DNA from: Hyphomonas sp.
GTDB lineage: Bacteria; Pseudomonadota; Alphaproteobacteria; Caulobacterales; Hyphomonadaceae
NCBI RefSeq assembly: GCF_018402285.1
Contig: NZ_JAGYJH010000003.1
Span: 310,001 to 374,000 of the forward strand
Direction of reading: 5' to 3'
DNA: 64,000 bases
Below are positions 1-7,505 of this stretch, piece by piece. A program made the position numbers and the translations under genes. Position 1 is the first letter of the stretch. Each line of letters opens with the position of its first letter. A model generated the notes under the pieces. The model saw nothing but the letters and a program-made list of their open reading frames with translations, did no database searches and was not told the DNA's origin.

Positions 1-1
1 C

Positions 2-340
2 TGGCATGTCCGCTGGCGCGGCAGGGCTATGAGCGGAGGGCACACAGTCCATGTCGGCTCGAAAAAACACTATCTGGCGCTCTATTCTCCGCTGTCGGAG
101 AAAGGCTGCCCTAAGCGGTTCCAGAAGGGCGTGCCGCTCAATCATATCGGGATTGAGGTGGACGACATCGTCGCCATCGAGACCCTTGTGCGCCAGGCCG
201 GCTATGCGCCCTTCGGCCATGAAGATTATGAGCCCGGCCGCCGATTCTACTTCCTTGACGAGAGCAATATCGAGTTCGAGGTGGTGTCGTATGCGCCGGT
301 TCTCGAATATGCCGGCAAAGCAGAAACACCTGCCCGGTAA
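2..340 (+). CDS. VOC (glyoxalase-fold) family protein, 5' truncated by window edge
   Basis: This is the C-terminal part of a vicinal-oxygen-chelate (glyoxalase/bleomycin-resistance fold) protein. The reading frame is open to the left edge, so the true start lies outside the window; an internal ATG at 29 is probably not the start. Recognisable elements are TVHVG near the start of the visible part, then LNHIGIEVDD, which begins the second half-module, and the closing FYFLDESNIEFEVV, whose Glu would be a metal ligand. Such proteins are small soluble metal-dependent lyases, dioxygenases or binding proteins. The substrate cannot be told from sequence. Confidence 0.75.
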   Translation, partial: WHVRWRGRAMSGGHTVHVGSKKHYLALYSPLSEKGCPKRFQKGVPLNHIGIEVDDIVAIETLVRQAGYAPFGHEDYEPGRRFYFLDESNIEFEVVSYAPVLEYAGKAETPAR

Positions 341-413
341 AGGCGGCACGCGGCCCCGGCCAGCGCGTCCTGCACCGGGGTGACAGCCTGTAGACAAAAG
401 CTGTGTTCGCGCC

Positions 414-683
414 TCAGTTGGCGAGCTTCATCCAGTCGCGCGCCGATTGCAACGCCATCTTCACTTCGGCGGAGGTCAGCATTTCTGCCATTTCCTGGCG
501 CTGGGTGCGGGCTTCCTCATGACCGCGGACGGCGGCGAGGTTGAACCATTTGTGCGCTTCAACAAGGTTGATCTCGGTGCCGGTGCCGGTCGCATAGGCA
601 AGGCCTGCGCGGTAGAGATCGTCGGGAAGGGAGTGCGCGCCAAGCAGGCTTGCGGGCTCCACATGTGTATCTGAATAGGCCAT
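414..683 (-). CDS. Sel1-repeat small protein
   Basis: The 89-residue protein carries one clear Sel1-like repeat (YRAGLAYATGTGTEINLVEA followed by HKWFNLAA), a TPR-like helical hairpin used for protein-protein contact. The C-terminal helix runs to the end. There is no signal peptide or membrane segment, so it is probably cytoplasmic. Short Sel1 proteins of this type are common in Caulobacterales and Hyphomonadaceae, but their partner is unknown. It stands alone, with 231 bp upstream in which I see no gene. Confidence 0.7.
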   Translation of the reverse strand: MAYSDTHVEPASLLGAHSLPDDLYRAGLAYATGTGTEINLVEAHKWFNLAAVRGHEEARTQRQEMAEMLTSAEVKMALQSARDWMKLAN

Positions 684-914
684 GTCTCTTGTCTTTCACT
701 CCGCTGCCGGCCGGCCGGGTTTTCCCGTGCGATGGCCGGTAATCCATCACTCGCCAGATCATCCGGCGACGGATAAACCCTGCCCTGAGAGCGTTTGAAC
801 ATGGTTAAGATGGCATTTGCCATGACGCGGCTTTGTAAACGTCGCTTGTGCCCGCGTTAACAAATGACCGGAAACGGAGGATTTGAGCCTCAAATAGCTG
901 CGCGAAGGTGGTAT

Positions 915-1319
915 TTATTCCATTCCCGGATAGCGCGGAAAGGCGGGAATTTCGCTCAGATGCGCCATCCAGCCTGCTTGCTCGGCTGTCTGTACCTGCG
1001 CGTCGGGCGTGAATGTGCCTGGCTCGTCCAGCGTCATAAGCTGAACATCGACGATGCCCGGCAGGTAGGTCTCATTGATGTAATAGAGGCCTGTGCCGCA
1101 GGAGGGACAGAAATAGCGGAAACTGTCCCCGGAAGAGTTTGTCACCTGCGGCGCGCCGGCGCTGATCCGGAAATCGTTCTTGGGCACTATGGCCCAGGCG
1201 ACCATCGGCGCCCCGGCGCTTTTCTGGCAATCCCGGCAATGACAGACCGAGACCCGCCCGGGCCCGTGCGCGATTTCATACCGCACGGCGCCGCACCGGC
1301 ACCCACCTGAAAGGGACAT
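915..1319 (-). CDS. GFA family zinc protein (Gfa/CENP-V domain)
   Basis: The 134-residue protein has the paired zinc-binding cysteines of the GFA family: CRC near the N-terminus, CHCRDC about 25 residues later, and CPSC in the second half. The family is named for glutathione-dependent formaldehyde-activating enzyme, but most members are uncharacterised and the formaldehyde role is disputed. The start is the ATG at 1319, preceded by GGGAGG at good spacing. An upstream in-frame ATG at 1361 would add 14 poorly conserved-looking residues. A second GFA protein lies at 54157-54564. Confidence 0.8.
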   Translation of the reverse strand: MSLSGGCRCGAVRYEIAHGPGRVSVCHCRDCQKSAGAPMVAWAIVPKNDFRISAGAPQVTNSSGDSFRYFCPSCGTGLYYINETYLPGIVDVQLMTLDEPGTFTPDAQVQTAEQAGWMAHLSEIPAFPRYPGME

Positions 1320-1405
1320 GTTCGCCTCCCGCCATAAGTTCATGTTATGTTCTTTTGCCATGCGTGCTGCGGCGGGTCAATCGAAAGGCAGGGAGGGCCA
1401 AAGGA

Positions 1406-1433
1406 AAAGCCCCGCAGTTGCCTGCGGGGCTTT
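1406..1433 (-). terminator. Rho-independent terminator of carD
   Basis: A perfect 12-bp stem (AAAGCCCCGCAG with CTGCGGGGCTTT) encloses a 4-base loop, 26 bp past the carD stop codon. Read on the minus strand it continues into T residues. The stem is symmetrical, so it could act on either strand, but only carD transcription runs into it. Confidence 0.85.
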
Positions 1434-1459
1434 CCCGTTTACCGTGCCGCAGCCTGAAA

Positions 1460-1984
1460 TCAGGCGGCGATCTTCTTCTTGGCCAGAGACTTGGCGAGTT
1501 TTTCCATCGCCTTGCCCTTGTCGATATTCTCGACAGCGGCGAGTTCGCGGGCCATCCGGTCCAGCGCGCTCTCATAGAGCTGGCGCTCGGAATAGGACTG
1601 CTCGGGCTGGTCATCGCCACGATGCAGGTCGCGAACGACCTCCGCGATCGAGATCAGGTCGCCCGAATTGATCTTGGCTTCGTATTCCTGGGCGCGGCGC
1701 GACCACATGGTCCTCTTGATACGGGCCTTGCCGCCGAGCGTCTTGAGCGCGTCATCGACCAGTTTCGAGCCAGCCAGGGCTCGCATGCCGGAAGCTTCAG
1801 CGCGGTTGGTCGGCACGCGAAGGATCATCTTGTCCTGGTCAAATGCCACGACATAGACTTCCAGCTGCATGCCCGCGACTGTCTGACTTTCGATACCGGT
1901 GATTTTGCCCACGCCGTGCGCTGGGTAGACAACACTCTGACCGACCTCGAACGCATGAGTCCGAGCTTCTGCCTTCTTCGCCAT
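1460..1984 (-). CDS. carD: CarD/CdnL-type RNA polymerase-binding regulator
   Basis: The 174-residue protein begins, after a short basic leader, with the CarD_TRCF RNA-polymerase-interacting domain (FEVGQSVVYPAHGVGKI), followed by the helical C-terminal domain ending in a Lys-rich tail (AKSLAKKKIAA). CarD/CdnL proteins bind the RNA polymerase beta subunit and stabilise open complexes, notably at rRNA promoters. The start is the ATG at 1984; the open frame extends further upstream but that part has no family similarity. The gene is followed by a strong terminator and preceded by a 281-bp AT-richer intergenic region that probably holds its promoter. The next gene upstream is fdxA, a neighbourhood common in alphaproteobacteria. 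Confidence 0.93.
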   Translation of the reverse strand: MAKKAEARTHAFEVGQSVVYPAHGVGKITGIESQTVAGMQLEVYVVAFDQDKMILRVPTNRAEASGMRALAGSKLVDDALKTLGGKARIKRTMWSRRAQEYEAKINSGDLISIAEVVRDLHRGDDQPEQSYSERQLYESALDRMARELAAVENIDKGKAMEKLAKSLAKKKIAA

Positions 1985-2236
1985 ATAGGTAAGACCCTTT
2001 TCTACACACACATTAAGAGAGTCGAGTTCTTCCAGCCCAGTTCCTGATTCAGGTTCTGAGTTAGGATTTCCCGCTCTTCTTGATTGTTGTTCAGATCTTC
2101 CGTGTAGCACATTCTTACAGGAAATACAACAGCATGGCACATACGTTGCTGAGAGGTAAAAGATGAAGAATCAGGGAAATCGTTAACGGGCCCTGATCCT
2201 TCAACATCCCCGCAGCCACTGCAGACTGTCGATGCC

Positions 2237-2254
2237 GGGGGAATTTATTCCCCC
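2237..2254 (-). terminator. Palindrome downstream of fdxA, possible weak terminator
   Basis: GGGGGAAT and ATTCCCCC form an 8-bp inverted repeat separated by two bases, 12 bp beyond the fdxA stop codon. There is no run of T after it on the minus strand, so termination is only a possibility; it may instead protect the 3' end of the transcript. Confidence 0.4.
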
Positions 2255-2265
2255 TTAGGTGGCGG

Positions 2266-2607
2266 TCAGTCGCCCGTTCCCGGATTGGCGCTGAAGTATT
2301 TTTCCAGCTTTCCAGTTTCCTGGGCAAACTTCTCCCGGTCCGCTGGGGGTTCCTTGATCCGGGTGATGTTGGGCCAGACCTTGGCAAAGTCGGAATTGAG
2401 CTTCAGCCATTTGCCGTCCGGATCGTCCTCGGTGTCGGGCTTGATGGCCTCGACCGGGCATTCGGGCTCGCACACGCCACAATCGATGCACTCATCAGGG
2501 TGTATGACGAGCATGTTCTCGCCCTCATAGAAGCAGTCGACGGGGCAAACCTCGACACAGTCCATGTATTTGCAGCGGATGCAGGCGTCGACGACGATAT
2601 AGGTCAT
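2266..2607 (-). CDS. fdxA: 7Fe ferredoxin FdxA
   Basis: This 113-residue ferredoxin has nine cysteines near the N-terminus: Cys9, 12, 17, 21 and 25, then Cys40, 43, 46 and 50. The pattern is that of the 3Fe-4S plus 4Fe-4S ferredoxins of the Azotobacter FdI/FdxA type. The C-terminal extension ([18 protein letters not shown]) is typical of FdxA. It is a low-potential cytoplasmic electron carrier. The start at 2607 gives the canonical MTYIV N-terminus; upstream codons in frame are not family-like. Confidence 0.93.
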   Translation of the reverse strand: MTYIVVDACIRCKYMDCVEVCPVDCFYEGENMLVIHPDECIDCGVCEPECPVEAIKPDTEDDPDGKWLKLNSDFAKVWPNITRIKEPPADREKFAQETGKLEKYFSANPGTGD

Positions 2608-2706
2608 GGTAGATCCGGGGTCTTCTGGCGGAATTTCAGCCTCGCCAATTGGCGATGCAAGGCGCACCTGTCAATGAGGCGTACTACACAGGGTCGGGAG
2701 ATTGGC

Positions 2707-3153
2707 TCAAACCGTGCCTGATGTGCGCGCTTCAGCGCGGCGGCGGGCTTCGGCGCGCTGCACATCATCGACGTGCAACAGGCCGGCCACATGGCGCGCA
2801 TAAGCGTCTTCTAGGTCTGAGCGTTCGCCATCGGCATAGATGACCCGGTAGACCGCCTCAATCACCTTCACGCGTTCCGCCATCGGCAGCTTCTTCGCGT
2901 GCTTGGTGAACTGGTGGCTGCCGACCGCCTCTTCGGCGAGGGTTTCTGCCTCGGAGAGCAGGGCATCGGCCTTGTCGGCGTCGAATTCGAACGCTTCGAC
3001 CAGGATTTCGGCGATCATGTCGCTCTCGATATTCACGTAGAGGCCGTCGACCAGTGCCGCTTCCACCAGCAGCGCCGTGACCGCCACATAAGGCGGCATG
3101 GTCTGCTCGGCAGGCGTTTTGGGCGTCAGCAGGCGCTTGATGCGGTCCATCAT
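2707..3153 (-). CDS. TerB-like (TerB/DjlA N-domain) protein
   Basis: The 148-residue helical protein matches the TerB-like fold, with acidic helices ALLVEAALVDGLYVNIESDMI and VYRVIYADGERSDLE carrying the Asp/Glu pairs that bind metal in TerB. Named for tellurite resistance, most stand-alone members have no known function. It overlaps the end of the upstream S4-domain gene by 4 bp, so the two are probably co-translated. A second TerB-type protein with a membrane anchor is at 38874-39413. Confidence 0.75.
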   Translation of the reverse strand: MMDRIKRLLTPKTPAEQTMPPYVAVTALLVEAALVDGLYVNIESDMIAEILVEAFEFDADKADALLSEAETLAEEAVGSHQFTKHAKKLPMAERVKVIEAVYRVIYADGERSDLEDAYARHVAGLLHVDDVQRAEARRRAEARTSGTV

Positions 3154-3437
3154 AGATCGGCCTCCAGGGGGCGGTAGAGCGCCCGCGCTTCCTCTGCGGG
3201 CCCGCGGCGGTCGCCGAGGCCGGTCACTTCAACGCTGTAAATACGCCCGGCCTTTCCGAATGTCACCACGTCACCGGCAACCACCAGCGCGCCAGGTTTG
3301 TCGGTCTTCCGGGTCTGGCCTAAATGGGAAAGGCGCACGCCCTGCCCGCGCACATGCGCGGTGGCCAGCGCCCTGGTTTTGAAGAAACGGGCCCGCCAAA
3401 GCCAGATGTCGAGGCGGAGCGACGTTTCTTCCGGCAT
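3150..3437 (-). CDS. S4 RNA-binding domain protein, Hsp15-like
   Basis: The 95-residue protein is almost entirely an S4 domain (LRLDIWLWRARFFKTRALAT, then GDVVTF), the same arrangement as heat-shock protein 15 (HslR), which binds 50S subunits carrying stranded nascent chains. It follows the helicase gene by 14 bp on the same strand and precedes the TerB gene with a 4-bp overlap, suggesting one operon. The helicase-S4-ferredoxin-carD order is familiar in alphaproteobacteria. Confidence 0.8.
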   Translation of the reverse strand: MPEETSLRLDIWLWRARFFKTRALATAHVRGQGVRLSHLGQTRKTDKPGALVVAGDVVTFGKAGRIYSVEVTGLGDRRGPAEEARALYRPLEADL

Positions 3438-3451
3438 TTGCGCGCAGCCTG

Positions 3452-6295
3452 TTACTCGAAGGGTTTGTAGGTGAAGCCCGCCTTACCACTTGCCGGCTCA
3501 ATTTTCTCCGCAGACTGCTCTCGCGGCTTTTTCTGTTTCTGCGGGCGCGGTGGTTTGGGCGGCTTGGGAGGGGGCAGCAGGGCGGCCAGAGCGGCAAACG
3601 GGCTGTCGGGATCAGCCACCTTGCGCGGCGGCGGGGCCGGGCGATTGTCCGGGCGATTTTCCTGGCGCCGGGCACCCCGACTGTCATTGCCGCGCTGGGG
3701 CCGGCGATCATCGCCGCCCCGGTTCCGGTCACGGCCCTGGCCCTCGCCCCGCGGGCCTTTGCCCTGCGGGCGATCCGTGGGCGGACGGCCAGAGCGCTCG
3801 CCTTGTGCGGGTTCACGCTGGGGACGCTCGCCCTGCGGCCGCTCGGCGCGAGGTGGACGGGCAGCCTGCCCTTCCTCGGGGCGGGAGCGGGCACCATAGC
3901 GCCAGAGTGTTACGGCGCCGGTTTCCTTGTCCTTTTCAGCGGGCGCCAGGCCAAAGCCCTTCAGCACGCCAGGCCAGTCATCGGCGGGGCAGGAGACCAT
4001 CGAGGCAAGGTCGATAGCAATGGCGAAGGCGTTCTTGCCCGCGTCCTTGCGGCGCTTGGCAATTTCCCAGCCAAGGCGCTCTGCAAGGTCTGCGCGCACG
4101 GCGCGGCGGCCAAAGCGCAGATAGCCGTTCGCGGCGAGCGCTTCTTCCGGCCACGTTCCATCCAGCGCGAAGGAGCCCGCGCCTTCCGGGGCAAGGGGAT
4201 ATTCGGTTACAGATGCAACCGCTTTCAGGATGGCGATCACGCGCTGGGCGGCCGGCTTCTGCGCGTCGGGCGCATGCACGGCGACCCGGCCTGCACGGAT
4301 GCCGGCAGCTTTGAGGGCTTCGCGCTGCTCAGGCGTGATGCGCGCCGGCGGATCGTCCGCTCGCAGATCAATCGCAGCGCCACTTTCCAAGATGCGGAAA
4401 GCAAGGCCCCGCGCCATGCCTTCCAGCCCGGCGCCGGTTTCCCCGCTCGCCAGTTTCGCATGGGTCGGCAATATGCGGGCAATGTCGCCCTTCAGCCATT
4501 CTTCGACGCGGGAGAGGGCGGGCGCGCGTTCGGCCGGATCCACTTCCACGGCGCCGATCAATTCCACGCGCGGGGCAATCCAGCTTGTGCCTTTCATCAG
4601 GCGGGCAATAGGGGCGCCCCTGAAGTCGATCTCGGCCCCTTCGGTCAGCTTGAAGGCGTCTGAAGGTGCCCCGGCAATCTCTGTTAGGCGCTGGCTCAGC
4701 ATCGGGCGGATGGCGGCCAGGGCAGCCCCGCGCACTGCCTTGCCTTCAAGCGTCCTTGCATCGAGCACGGGCTCGAAGAAGAGGCCTTTCAGGCGGCCGA
4801 CGAGATGGCCTTCAACGGTCACGTCGCCGTCGGGCGTCAGATTGGTCAAGAGCGCGTCTTCCTTCTTGAGACTGGCGAGCAGCGCTGTGGTGCGCCGATC
4901 GACAAAGCGGGCTGTCAGCGCTGCGTGTAGCGCGTCTGAAAGGGAGTCTTCTATCTCCCGCGTTTTCTGCTGCCAATAGGATGGGTTTTCCAGCCAGTCC
5001 GGGCGGTGGGCGGCATAGGTCCAGGTTCGGATCGCCGCAAGGCGCTGTTGCAGCTTGGCAATGTCGCCCAGCGGGGAGGCAAGGTCCTCCATCCGCCGCT
5101 CGAGCCCTGCGTCCGAAAGGCGGGCGTCCGGGTCGGCAAGGGTCTCGGCGAGTCCAAGCACCAGCCGCCCATGCCCTTCCGGGCCGGCCTTGCGAAAGTC
5201 CGGCAGCCGGGCAAGGTCCCAGAGGCGTCGCACCTTGCGCTCGCCGCTGATATTCGGCCCGATGCCGCCTTCCTCGCTCATCCGGCGCAGCACCCATTCG
5301 TCCAGCGCGCGGGGATTGTGGATCAGCATCGGATTGCCCGAGGGCTTTTCCAGGCTGCGGATCAGGGATTTGAGGCTTCCATAGTCGAGGGCTGAATTGC
5401 GCCACTGGATCGCGTCTACCGGATCAAATCGGTGAGCTTCGATGGCCTTCCACTCTTCGTCTGCAAATGCCGGGCAATTGCCTGTCTCGCCAAACTCGCC
5501 ATCGGTGCGGAACCGCCCGGCGCGTCCGGCGATCTGCCCGCATTCGCCGAGGCTGAGCGGGCGGTGGCGGCGGCCATCGAATTTGGAGCGTGAGGCAAAC
5601 ACTACCCGTTCAACATCGAGGTTCAGCCCCATACCGATCGCGTCGGTCGCGACGATGTAGTCGACTTCGCCCGACTGGTAGAGCGCCACCTGCGCGTTGC
5701 GGGTGCGGGGGGAAAGGGCGCCCATGACAACGGCTGCTCCGCCTTTCTGGCGCCGCAGCAGTTCGGCAATCGCGTAGACTTCCTCTGCGCTAAAGCCGAC
5801 GATGGCCGTCCGTTTGGGCAGTTTGGTGATCTTGGTGTGGCCGGTATAGCGCAGCTCCGAGAAGCGCTCGCGCGGCTCGGTCTCCACGCCCAGCTTCAGC
5901 TCGCGCAGGAGGCCTCGCATCGTGTCGGCGCCCAGCAGCAGCGTTTCATGGTTGCCGCGCATGTTGAGGATGCGGTCGGTGAAGACGTGTCCCCGGTCGT
6001 CGTCCTCGGCGAGCTGGATCTCGTCGATGGCCAGGAAATCCGGGCGGATGTCGGTGGGCATGGATTCCACCGTGCAGACGAAATATCGCGCAGTCGGCGG
6101 GCAGATGCGCTCCTCGCCGGTGATCAGCGCGGCGCTGGCATAGCCCTTGGCGGCGACCACCCGGTCATAAACTTCCCGCGCCAAGAGGCGCAGCGGCAGG
6201 CCGATCATACCGGTGCCATAGCCCAGCATCCGCTCGATGGCGTAATGTGTCTTGCCGGTGTTGGTGGGGCCCAGAATGGCCTTGAGCGTGGTCAT
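3452..6295 (-). CDS. SUV3-like DExH helicase with disordered basic C-terminal tail
   Basis: The 947-residue protein starts directly with Walker A (GPTNTGKT, residues 9-16), then DEIQ at 91-94 and a second RecA-like domain with GRAGR. This layout is that of the SUV3/MgpS helicase family, known for RNA unwinding in RNA decay in mitochondria. The middle holds the family's C-terminal helical domains. Residues about 805-900 form a low-complexity segment rich in Arg, Gly, Gln, Pro and Glu with repeated RPQGERPQ-like units, then a Pro/Lys-rich end. That tail is expected to be disordered and to bind RNA. The start at 6295 places the P-loop at the normal distance; the open frame upstream is not conserved. 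Confidence 0.88.
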   Translation of the reverse strand: MTTLKAILGPTNTGKTHYAIERMLGYGTGMIGLPLRLLAREVYDRVVAAKGYASAALITGEERICPPTARYFVCTVESMPTDIRPDFLAIDEIQLAEDDDRGHVFTDRILNMRGNHETLLLGADTMRGLLRELKLGVETEPRERFSELRYTGHTKITKLPKRTAIVGFSAEEVYAIAELLRRQKGGAAVVMGALSPRTRNAQVALYQSGEVDYIVATDAIGMGLNLDVERVVFASRSKFDGRRHRPLSLGECGQIAGRAGRFRTDGEFGETGNCPAFADEEWKAIEAHRFDPVDAIQWRNSALDYGSLKSLIRSLEKPSGNPMLIHNPRALDEWVLRRMSEEGGIGPNISGERKVRRLWDLARLPDFRKAGPEGHGRLVLGLAETLADPDARLSDAGLERRMEDLASPLGDIAKLQQRLAAIRTWTYAAHRPDWLENPSYWQQKTREIEDSLSDALHAALTARFVDRRTTALLASLKKEDALLTNLTPDGDVTVEGHLVGRLKGLFFEPVLDARTLEGKAVRGAALAAIRPMLSQRLTEIAGAPSDAFKLTEGAEIDFRGAPIARLMKGTSWIAPRVELIGAVEVDPAERAPALSRVEEWLKGDIARILPTHAKLASGETGAGLEGMARGLAFRILESGAAIDLRADDPPARITPEQREALKAAGIRAGRVAVHAPDAQKPAAQRVIAILKAVASVTEYPLAPEGAGSFALDGTWPEEALAANGYLRFGRRAVRADLAERLGWEIAKRRKDAGKNAFAIAIDLASMVSCPADDWPGVLKGFGLAPAEKDKETGAVTLWRYGARSRPEEGQAARPPRAERPQGERPQREPAQGERSGRPPTDRPQGKGPRGEGQGRDRNRGGDDRRPQRGNDSRGARRQENRPDNRPAPPPRKVADPDSPFAALAALLPPPKPPKPPRPQKQKKPREQSAEKIEPASGKAGFTYKPFE

Positions 6296-6330
6296 GTGAA
6301 GGGAAGGGATGGGGGCGCGGGCGCGACAGG

Positions 6331-6816
6331 TCAAGCGCGCGGCATGTCAAAGCGGACCATGCCCTCGGTGCCTGGATGAAAACCGGGCGGCAGGCGTGTG
6401 GCTTCGTCATAGAGCGCCCCGGCAAAACGGGCCTTGCGGATGTCGCCCCAGAGACAGGCCGCGCCGCAGAGATTGGCCCCCGAAAGGTCTGCCTGCCAGA
6501 GGTTTGCCCCGGTCATGTCCGCGCCCATAAGGTTGGCATGGGTCAGCCTTGCGGCGCGCAGGTTAGCCCCCTTCAGGGCCGCGCCGCGCAGATGCGCATA
6601 GGTAAGGGAGGCGGTCATCAGGCGCGCATGGCTAAGGCATGACCCGACAAGGTTGGCCCAGTCGAGCCGGGTGCCTCGCAATTCGCAATTGCGGAAACGC
6701 ACGCCGGCAAAATCCTGCCCGCGAAGGTCTGCGCCGTGCAGGTCGCGCCCCTCGATCAGGAGCGGGCGCAAGGCTGTGCCGGCCGGAACGCCTGTTCTCG
6801 TCACCAAAGTGTCCAT
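6331..6816 (-). CDS. Pentapeptide-repeat protein
   Basis: The 161-residue protein is built of about twenty A(D/N)LxG-type pentapeptides (for example GADLRGQDF, GANLRAARL, GADMTGANL), which fold as a right-handed quadrilateral beta helix. There is no signal peptide. Some family members mimic DNA and protect gyrase from quinolones, but many have no known function and nothing here points to either. The start at 6816 has an AGG ribosome site 6 bases upstream; the frame is open for another 43 codons. It lies 35 bp upstream of the helicase and is divergent from the trmO remnant. Confidence 0.85.
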   Translation of the reverse strand: MDTLVTRTGVPAGTALRPLLIEGRDLHGADLRGQDFAGVRFRNCELRGTRLDWANLVGSCLSHARLMTASLTYAHLRGAALKGANLRAARLTHANLMGADMTGANLWQADLSGANLCGAACLWGDIRKARFAGALYDEATRLPPGFHPGTEGMVRFDMPRA

Positions 6817-6937
6817 CCGTGACCTATCTTGTCCCAGACTGTCCTTCTGTGGGCATTTGCCCTGGAATGGAAGGCCTTGATTTGACAGCAGGCTTTCCCG
6901 AGCGGATGTCTCTGCTCCCAGCAAGAGGGAGAGAGAC

Positions 6938-7392
6938 ATGGTCACACTTCAGCCGATTGGATGGGTGCGGGGCGGACGGGCTGATCCGGTCGATGATAAT
7001 TGGGCCGGTGAGCGCGCCTTGATCGAGCTTGCCCCCGGTTCCCGGAAAGCGCCCTTTTTGGCCTCGAGACCTTCAGTCATGCCGAAGTGATCTTCTTTTT
7101 CGACCGGGTTCCCGAGCAGAAGATCGAAACCGGCGCACGCCATCCCCGCGGCAATATGAACTGGCCCCTGGTCGGCATCTTCGCCCAGCGGGGCAAGAAC
7201 CGGCCAAACCGGCTCGGGCTCTGCACCTGTCGCATTCTCGGGGTTTCGGGCCGATCTGTCCGCGTCGGCGGCCTCGACGCGATCGACGGCACGCCGGTGC
7301 TCGATATCAAGCCGGTTATGCGCGAATTCCTGCCACGCGGGCCCGTGGAGCAACCTGACTGGGCTGGAGACCTGATGCGGGACTATTGGTGA
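6938..7392 (+). pseudogene. trmO: trmO/tsaA-like tRNA methyltransferase with a frameshift
   Basis: Two overlapping frames together encode one TrmO (TsaA, tRNA-Thr N6-methyl-A37 methyltransferase) protein. Frame one starts at ATG 6938 and reads MVTLQPIGWVR to ELAPG; frame two continues from about 7039 as FPESALFGLETFSHAEV and includes QRGKNRPNRLGL and GLDAIDGTPVLDIKP, both family hallmarks. Restoring one base near 7032-7044, next to a run of five C, would rebuild a normal 151-residue protein. The rest of both halves is intact, so the break is either recent or a sequencing error. Without it the enzyme would cap modified threonyl tRNAs with S-adenosylmethionine. Confidence 0.8.
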
Positions 7393-7505
7393 CAGCGGGC
7401 CGGAATATTCCGGGTTGGACAGTTCAGGCGCCTCGTCATAATCTGATCACAGCGTTAACTTATTGAGCTGGGGCGTTCAATGGCATTCGCAAGGGGATAT
7501 CCGGC

